Translations under genes and position numbers: made by a program
Notes under the pieces: generated by a model
Told to the model about the DNA's origin: nothing
What the model saw: the letters and a program-made list of their open reading frames with translations, nothing else
Database searches by the model: none
From: Branchipolynoe longqiensis
Taxonomy: Eukaryota > Annelida > Polychaeta > Phyllodocida > Polynoidae
NCBI GenBank assembly: GCA_030323885.1
Contig: JASIRB010004218.1
Location: forward strand, 1 to 64,000
DNA: 64,000 bases
Direction of reading: 5' to 3'
In this document: in pieces, positions 57,301 through 64,000 of the stretch
Position numbering within the stretch: the stretch's first letter is position 1
Layout of the letters: each line of letters opens with the position of its first letter

Positions 57301-58521
57301 AATCAACAACAAAAAACCACCAAATTTAAAAACAAAATACACAAAAACGCAAAGAACAACACAAACACAAACAAAGGTATAAACAATGCCAGGACTGCGC
57401 CCACGGACACAAGGAAGCCACCCACGGATACAGCCCAAACAGAGGCGAGAAAAAGTGATGGGAAAAAACTTAGCATCATAATACACGGCATCCTGGAAAA
57501 AGAATATGAAAACATGGAGAAAACTGTCACAAACATGCTAAAAGAAGCAGATTGTGACTTTGGCTGGACGGTAGTGACCAAAGCCTTCCATCTAGGAAAG
57601 AAAATGAAAAAAGAGGCAACACCAAAAAATACCACAGACAACAACGAGCAGACCTCAGACAAAAATAAAGACAAGGAAACCAAACATACAGAAACCCAAA
57701 ACACCGAAAAAATCATAAGCAGACCAAGGAGCATCAAAATCCAGCTGGAAAAGTAGTCACACAAAAAAGAACTCTTCCAGAGAAAAAAAATGCTCCAGTC
57801 AAAAGAAAGCTACAGCAAGGTAACAATGAGGCCGGTCAGATCAGAAGCCGAAATGCTACATGAGAAAACGGTACAACAAATGTACACACTTGCAATGGAG
57901 AACAAAAATGACAAAATAAAGTCAATCAAAATGAAAGGATGCAATATAGAGGTAAATGGAAAAATCTATAAGCCCAACGAATTTGATGAAATAGAAATAG
58001 CAGAAATCACGCCAGAGAAGGCAGCAACTAGGGAACACACATGGGGAGTGTCTTTCCAAGGACACAACTCCCCTTTCAGCAATCTCTACAAGTGTGAAAT
58101 CACTGGAAAGGATGGTAAAAAATATACATCAGCGGAGCAATACTACAGCTCAATAATGGCAAAATACCATGAGAAACATGACATAATGAGAATGATAGAC
58201 AACACTGAAAATCCATATACGATAAAGGCAATGGCAAAGAAGATATGGAGAACACAGGAGTGGTGCAAAACCAATGAAAACGTGCTGGAGGACATCGTCC
58301 GCGCAAAATTCACACAAAACGAAAGCCTGAAGGAGAAACTAATAAATGCTCCAGGAAACGCATTCAGGGAATGCACAAAATGCCCATACTGGGGCTCAGG
58401 TCGGTACCTGGACAGCGCCAGTGAAGGCGAAACAGTAAAACAAGGATACAAAAATAAAATGGGGAACATCCTCCAAAAAATAAAGGAAAGCCTGTGCAAG
58501 GAAGCAAATACAAATAAATAA
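57208..58521 (+). pseudogene. LINE ORF1: RRM-like region plus NADAR domain, with one in-frame TAG
   Basis: One frame runs from ATG 57,208 to TAA 58,521, interrupted only by TAG at 57,754-57,756. The first half has a Lys/Asn/Thr-rich N-terminus and then KKLSIIIHGILEKEYENMEK, KAFHLGKKM and RPRSIKIQLEK, like the RRM-type core of LINE ORF1 proteins. From about 58,042 comes WGVSFQGHNSPFSNLYKCEI, then YTSAEQYYSSIMAKYHEK, VRAKFTQNESLKEKLINAPG and ECTKCPYWGSGRYLDS. These match the conserved blocks of NADAR/YbiA-like domains (FSN.Y, S.EQYY, KF.QN..L...L, E...WG.G). Known: NADAR enzymes remove ADP-ribose from guanine bases or act on NAD-derived compounds. The role here is inferred only. I list it as broken because of the TAG, but a start at 57,790 would give a 243-aa protein containing the whole NADAR domain. 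Confidence 0.75.
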
Positions 58522-59100
58522 ACAAATAAATAAACGAGCAAAAACAAATATGTCATAAGAAAACAAGAAGTAATTGAAAATGAAGAGCAGGAGAAAGCAT
58601 AAGAGCTCTCCCAGCAGGTAAGGAGGACGTGCAAAAAACATAGCAACGCACAGCTTGCTCCACTTCCGCCCACACTAGATTAAAAAACAACAAACCATCA
58701 ACCCACAAAACAAGGTATGGAAAGAGAGCGGCACGATATGGCATTGGCATGACAGATGGTATACACTACAATGAGGAATATGCCAGATATGCCAGTGCCA
58801 GGCTGTCAAAAAGCATCACGGAGAACTGGAACTTTGATAAATTTCACTAACCAAACCCTAAATCATAAGTATAATCAGGTACAACTAATACACACTTTAA
58901 TGTTCATGTCTTCCTCTATGCGCACAGGTAAAAGGAAAGGTAATGGAGGTATGCATGACTATCTATCAAAAGGGGCCATGTGTGCTGTATGCACCAGCAC
59001 ATACACCCCGAATCCATCAATCACTAAGCCAAAATCAAATCAAAAACTCGCGAAATCAAGCAACCACTATCCTAAAAATATTATTTAAAGTAAAATAAAT
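58522..59100 (+). other. Spacer between LINE ORF1 and ORF2
   Basis: No domain was recognised. A forward frame at 58,756-59,088 (GTLINFTNQTLNHKYNQVQL) has no family. A (AAATAAAC)n run begins at about 58,507. Confidence 0.4.
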
Positions 59101-61701
59101 ATGGTAGAAGAGATTGAATGCAAACTGGGAAGGGGCACACACTTCACCCACCTAAACTGCCAGAGTGTATCCAATAAAATAGACATAATAAAAATGCATC
59201 TAAAAAAAGACAATCTAGATGTACTAACGTTATCAGTCATGGTTCACTGACAAACACCAAAACAACACCCTCAATATAGACGGATATAGGCTTGTACGTA
59301 ATGACAGACAGCACATTAATGCAATGAACCAAACAAAGAAAGGTGGAGGTGTTGCCATTTACTGCAAAGCCACCAAAAACCTAGACACTGAAAAGCTAAA
59401 ACCAACAAATCTCTCAAATGAGCTCATAGAGCTACTATGGTGCCTAATAAAAAACGAAAAGCAAGCAAATGTAGCCATAGCGAGCCTACATAGGCCACCG
59501 TCAGGTAAAATTGAAGTATTCCTTGAAGAAATAGAAAAGAGCATAAACACTGTAAAAAAATCCACAAATGCAGAAATCTTTGTGCTAGGGGACTTCAATG
59601 TGAATTACAGCAGCAATGAAAAAAATAAACTAATGCTGCAAACCACCATCAAGATCTTAGGCCTGCAGCAGCTCATCACTGAAAACACAAGGCTAAGCAA
59701 CAATAGCTCAACAATAGACCTAATACTAACCAACTCAAATCATGCCACAAAATGGGGCACTAGAAGCTGGGGTATAAGCGACCACAAACTAGTATATGTA
59801 ACCAGGAAAAAGCTCAAAAGCACAAATCACTATGAATACAAAATGGGCAGGTCCCTAAAAAACTACTCAGAAGATACATTAAAAAATCATCTGCACCAAA
59901 ACATAAACAAAATCACACAAAACAGAGATGATGTTGATATCTATTGGGACAACATCATCACAGAAATAAGAAAATCAACTGATGAGATGTGTCCCATGAA
60001 GAAAATAGAAATACAAAAAAACCAAGACCCTTGGGTAGACAAAGACCTGCTAACACTCATCACAACCAAAAGTAAACTGGGTGATAAAGCAAAACGCACA
60101 GAAACAATAGAAGACAAACTGGCCTACCGCATCGCCAGAAACAACTCTCTCAAAGCTGTGAGAACAGCAAAAAAGAAATACATAATAAAGCAGGACAAAG
60201 ACTGGGGAAGCAACACAAACAAATTCTGGAAAAATGTAAACCTATTATTCCCCAAAAATAACAAAGAAGAGCATACAAACTTCCAAGATAACGAAGGGGC
60301 AATGCTCACAGACAAAGATGCAGCAAACAAACTGAACAGACACTTTGCCACAATAGGGCAAAAGCTGTCAGAAAAATTCAAAAAAAGATGTGAAAACAGA
60401 TCAGGAACTGTGGAGAACGAAATCCACAACAGATATGATAGAAGTAAAAAAATTAATAAATGACATAGACACGAATAAACCAAGTGGAATAGATGAAATA
60501 CCAACCAAAATACTGAAAGAGGCACTCCAAGGCATCCCGGCCACCATAGTAGACCTATTCAACATCTCCTTTGAGAAGGGGCGTTTTATCTCAGCCTGGA
60601 AAATGGCAACCATCACCCCCATTCACAAAGGTGGAGACAAACAAAACATGGGAAAGTACAGGCCAATATCAATTCTTCAAACCCCAGGCAAGCTCATTGA
60701 AAAAGTGTTACATAGACACATCAATGAACACCTGGAAAAAAACGACATACTAAACGAAAGACAAGGGGGCTTCAGGAAACTGCACTCCACATCAAAAACA
60801 ATAGCTAACCTAACAAATAACATAATGGCATCAATGAACCAAAAACAATTAGTTGGAGCCGCCTTCATTGACTTCAGCAAAGCATTTGACACAGTAGACC
60901 ACAAAATACTACTGGAAAAACTAAAAACCATGGGCATAAAATCCAACACTATGGATTGGATAAAATGCTACCTGAACAACAGGCAACAGAAAACAAAAAT
61001 AAACAATACACTATCAGACAACCAACCTGTCACATGTGGTGTACCCCAAGGGTCAGTGTTAGGGCCACTACTCTTTATAATCTATATAAACGATCTTGAA
61101 AAATGGTTGCAAACTGAATGCCTCCAACTATATGCAGATGACACAGTCATATACGCAAATGGCACCACAGAAGAGGAGGTAATAACTAAACTAAATAAAC
61201 TCCTACTAAAACTAGATGAGTGGTATGAGTCCAACAAAATAACCATCAACACAAGCAAATCAAAAACAGTACTCTTCTCGCATAAACAAATGCCAGAAAG
61301 AAAACTACACTGTAAGTTAGGAAACCAAACACTAGAAAATGTAGACCATTACAAATACCTAGGCCTTGAGTTGGACAGCCAACTAAACTACAACCTATGT
61401 ATAAACAAAATTATACAAAAAGTAAACCACAAACTGTGGCTATTTGCAAAGCTAAGAGACTACATGACACAAGAAATGTCAATAAAAATCTTCAAGGGCA
61501 TGGTGCTCCCCTATTTTGACTATGGAGATGTAAACTACATGGGTGCGAGAAAATAACTACTAAAAAAACTGCAAACACTGCAGAACAGAGCCCTAAAAAT
61601 CTGTCTAAGAGTAGACAAGCTGCACCCCACCTATGACATACACAAAAGAACCAAAGTGAAATTACTAGAAAATAGGAGAATAATTCATTTGAAAACATAG
61701 T
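59101..61701 (+). pseudogene. LINE ORF2: AP-endonuclease and reverse transcriptase (broken)
   Basis: ATG at 59,101. Endonuclease: THLNCQSVSNKIDIIKMHLK, a frame change near 59,237, WFTDKHQNNTLNIDGYRLVR, KKGGGVAIYC, VLGDFNVNY and ISDHKLVY. RT after a second frame change near 60,420: DTNKPSGIDEIPTKILKEA, GKYRPISILQTPGKLIEKVL, AFIDFSKAFDTVDHKIL, CGVPQGSVLGPLLFIIYIND and YADD at 61,131-61,142. A TAA at 61,554 interrupts the C-terminal part (LQTLQNRALKICLR). There are three breaks, and the true C-terminus is lost at the DIRS junction. Confidence 0.88.
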
Positions 61702-62013
61702 ATAGTTAGACGAATCTTACCTTGGTACAGATGATGGATAACTCTTGTTTTCCCGAGGTACAAGCCTCGGGTAGTCGTGGGCTAGGGAGAAGGAAGCAAC
61801 ATCCGGTACAGCAATCTTCACCTAATTATTCAGGATAAAAATGAGCTTAATGATTGGAATTCCTCATGTTTTCTTTTTGGCACAAGCAAACGTAATGGTC
61901 GTGGCAGGGTGTGGTGGGCGGGCCCTAGCCCACGACTACCCGAGGCTTGTACCTCGGGAAAACAAGAGTTATCCATCATCTGTACCAAGGTAAGATTCGT
62001 CTAACTATACTAT
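61697..62013. repeat. Perfect 91-bp inverted repeat around a 135-bp loop
   Basis: 61,697-61,787 is the exact reverse complement of 61,923-62,013 (left arm begins atagtatagttagacgaatc). I compared both arms base by base and found no mismatch. The region equivalent to the left arm is not in copy 1 in this form. Confidence 0.92.
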
Positions 62014-62159
62014 TTTACCTCGGTACAACGCCTCGGCTACTCGAGGCCGAGGGAGACTTTACGTAGCCTCATTTTTATCCTCTATTATCTGATAAACCTA
62101 GTAATTTTTCAGTTGTAAATTCCAATTTTGTAAATTCTCACACATCTTCCTAGTTGGTG

Positions 62160-62965
62160 AGTAGGCGGATTACAACCCCGCCTGTCTTTTCTAGTCGTTT
62201 GTTGCCATATTTAGCCAACGACCTTGCCGTCTTGCAGCCGGCATATGCCAGGATTCTCTTCACTGAGATTCCCAATTGTCTCGTCTTCGAGACCATAGCA
62301 CCTCTTGTAAAGTGCGAAGCTTAGCGTCCTATGTCAAAGCCTGCTGACTTGAGCATGTGAATCGTCCAACTGGCGATCGCATCTCTGGATAAAGCCTTAT
62401 GTGGCTTTATGAAGCTTACCAAAACCTGTCTGGAATTATGTATTCCTTTTATCTTGGATATATAAGCCCTAATGGCTGACACTACACACAGTTTCCTGTC
62501 ATGTGGGAACCCATTAAAAAGAATCAGGGAGAGGGGATCTCCTGTACTGTTTGATTTTAAAATTTTCCAAATCAAACATGGCCTCCTTGTCATCAATGTC
62601 TAGGCCAGTAAATAAAAAGGTCAACAATTACTTGGGCCCTATGACTGGTCACCCAAAGTAACAATACAGCTAATTTATAGCCTAGCTGTTTATCTATAGA
62701 TGTCCCTAACTAGACCATTTACAAGAAAACTTAAATACCCCTGAGACATTCCAAAACCTATTATACTATGGCTTAGGAGGGTTTCTTTCATATAATGACC
62801 TCCCGAAACACAGAAGGACTTCGTGTTTCCCAATTAATTCTCCGTCACTCCTTGGTAAGATGACCGAAAAAGCTCATCGAGCTGCATAAATGGCTCCATA
62901 ACCTAATCCATCATCCTACATCATTCGTAAGAGGCGGACTACCTCGGCAAGGGATGGTTCCATTG
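62160..62965 (-). pseudogene. DIRS tyrosine recombinase, copy 3
   Basis: Minus strand, in order: EPSLAEVVRLLRMM then DDGLGYGAIYAAR (SAM-like domain, one stop) near 62,960-62,880; STGDPLSLILFNGFPHDRKL and CVVSAIRAYIS near 62,540; and QLGISVKRILAYAGC then KYGNKR near 62,270-62,200. The nucleophile Tyr is kept, but the GHAGW-type box has changed (AYAGC) and frame changes are present. Not functional. Confidence 0.8.
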
Positions 62966-63099
62966 GCTTAACTTTATGTATTTAAACAAAAAATGCCCCA
63001 TTAATTTTGTGGATGGCATACAAATTATTTATGTAACTTGTTATTCTTTCTTGATTCAAACCAATCAAATTATTGAACCAATATCACCATTTAATGACC

Positions 63100-63640
63100 A
63101 GTCCAAATAATCATGCCGAGTAACTTTCCAAAGTGTTGTAAATATGTGTTCCGAAAGGAATGCCAGAAGGGGTGTTGTTAACACATCCCCACGAATCATT
63201 AATGCTTAAAAAATGTTCCCTTATATGTAGGAAAATTATAAAGTCTTAAGGCTAATACTTCCAACCATCGCTGCATGTCCCAAACAGGGACCATCAAAGC
63301 CCTCCTTGCTACTCTGCCGATTCGGCTGAATGTTTTAGGAAAATGTAATAAAATTTATTTTCCTCCCAAATCAAAGAGACCACATCCACTTGCCAAAAAT
63401 CTTGCCCTGGATGCCATGAACAACTTTATAAAATGTTATTATTTCATGATGCCAACAAAATATATGTGGCTTCCCCAATTCCAATTTAATTTCACTCTCT
63501 TATTATATGAGTTGGACATTGTCCTTACCATGTTGCGAATGAAAGCCATTACTGTAGTACTATCTGTCAACATCCTGACATAGCATTAGGGCATGCCGCT
63601 AAACACCTAACCCTAAATACACTGCTTCTCAACTCTAGAA
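63100..63640 (-). pseudogene. DIRS RNase H remnant, copy 3
   Basis: The minus strand near 63,580-63,520 encodes YVRMLTDSTTVMAFIRNM, the counterpart of the VSTDNTTERAYIRNMG block of copy 1. The neighbouring DNA aligns only in pieces. The forward frame at 63,275-63,583 is the antisense shadow. Confidence 0.65.
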
Positions 63641-64000
63641 CATTAATATGATCTAAGTTCTTCATCAAGTCCACGGCCTTCCAAAATCCATTTAAGTTCT
63701 GTCGTATGCTTTCCAGCAACTCCTAACTTCGTAAATGTGGAACCTAAACCATTTACTGCATTTTGACCAGATGCTTTTGATTGCACAGCAAAACATGAAT
63801 CATCACTGTCCGGGAACATCCTGTCCTTCACTTTTCATGAGCGAACAAATTAACAATTTGTAAAGAAGGGAAAGGACAAGCTAAACCACTTGGTAAACAA
63901 GTAAATTCATATAGTTGTTCATTCGAAATAAACCTTACAAAAGTTTGGTCTGTTTCATAACTTGGTCGGTAACTGCCTGTGAGCAGCTCGACTATGACTG

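Larger units (their letters stand above)
56889..61701 (+). mobile_element. LINE with NADAR-domain ORF1, 3'-truncated
   Basis: It has a repeated 5' leader, ORF1 (RRM-like part plus NADAR domain), about 580 bp of spacer, then ORF2 with AP-endonuclease and RT. RT style (FIDFSKAFDTVDHKILLEKL, YADDTVIYAN, YKYLGLELD) fits the CR1/L2-like assemblage and is unlike the I-type LINE in this window. The 3' part of ORF2 is cut at 61,701, exactly where DIRS copy 3 begins, with an overlap of about 5 bp. It is very A-rich on the coding strand (many AAA and ACA codons), unlike its neighbours. Confidence 0.85.
61697..64000 (-). mobile_element. DIRS-like element, copy 3, 3' part (continues past the window)
   Basis: In minus orientation it runs from RNase H through recombinase to the 3' complementary region. 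The loop of its terminal inverted repeat (61,788-61,922) is the complement of copy 1 at 34,356-34,491, and 62,014-62,095 is the complement of the copy 1 3' terminal repeat. It is more decayed than copy 1. Confidence 0.85.

Noticed and set aside
63275..63583. Forward 102-aa frame
   Set aside because: Antisense to the DIRS RNase H remnant; the minus strand carries the family motif.
1..64000. CRISPR arrays, bacterial operons, rRNA genes
   Set aside because: Repeats are micro-/minisatellites or transposons without spacer structure; the window is clearly animal nuclear DNA, and no rRNA or free-standing tRNA gene was recognised (tRNA-like parts are SINE heads).

Overview
This is nuclear DNA of an animal, most likely a marine invertebrate or basal deuterostome; the species cannot be named from the sequence. 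The evidence is introns with GT-AG borders, the vertebrate-like host genes TMEM60 and DNAJC27, a tRNA-derived SINE, microsatellites, and the mixture of DIRS/Ngaro-type, Ty3/Gypsy and LINE elements found in such genomes. About 1% of the window is host protein-coding sequence. Almost all the rest is mobile DNA or its debris.

Layout: 1-2549 is a very GC-rich tyrosine-recombinase (YR) retroelement that keeps only its gag ORF and a pair of 229-bp direct repeats. 2.8-6.1 kb holds LTR-like, palindromic and foldback repeats. 6.1-10.5 kb is a fragment of an I-type LINE joined to a decayed Gypsy element. 11.5-16.8 kb is a decayed I-type LINE (+), followed by minisatellite and a MITE. 18.5-23.6 kb is a second, better preserved copy of the same LINE (-). 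24.07-24.45 kb is the intact intronless TMEM60 homologue. 25-30.6 kb is AT-rich and holds several inverted-repeat elements and ~170-bp tandem repeats. 30.7-34.5 kb is a DIRS-like element (+) with RT, RNase H and YR remnants. 35.1-37.7 kb holds two pieces of another YR element placed head to head. 38.0-40.2 kb is a broken gene for a PIN/FEN-like protein with a CXC (tesmin/TSO1) tail, hit by a SINE with a 12-bp target duplication. 40.8-42.1 kb is the 5' part of a second DIRS copy (-). 42.2-47.1 kb holds nested MITEs and another tandem-repeat element. 47.2-48.5 kb carries the last two exons of DNAJC27 (-).

48.9-55.9 kb is a minisatellite into which a young Gypsy element inserted (51,233-55,749; 122-bp LTRs, 4-bp target duplication, one stop codon and one frameshift). 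56.9-61.7 kb is a LINE whose ORF1 carries a NADAR (YbiA-like, ADP-ribose-handling) domain, to my eye the most interesting feature. 61.7-64.0 kb is a third DIRS copy (-) that starts with a perfect 91-bp inverted repeat.

How the parts relate: the element genes work only in copying their own elements, and nearly all are broken. Only TMEM60 and DNAJC27 look like host genes under constraint. If DNAJC27 is intact, its upstream exons must lie beyond position 64,000, so the Gypsy, NADAR LINE and third DIRS copy would sit in its intron.
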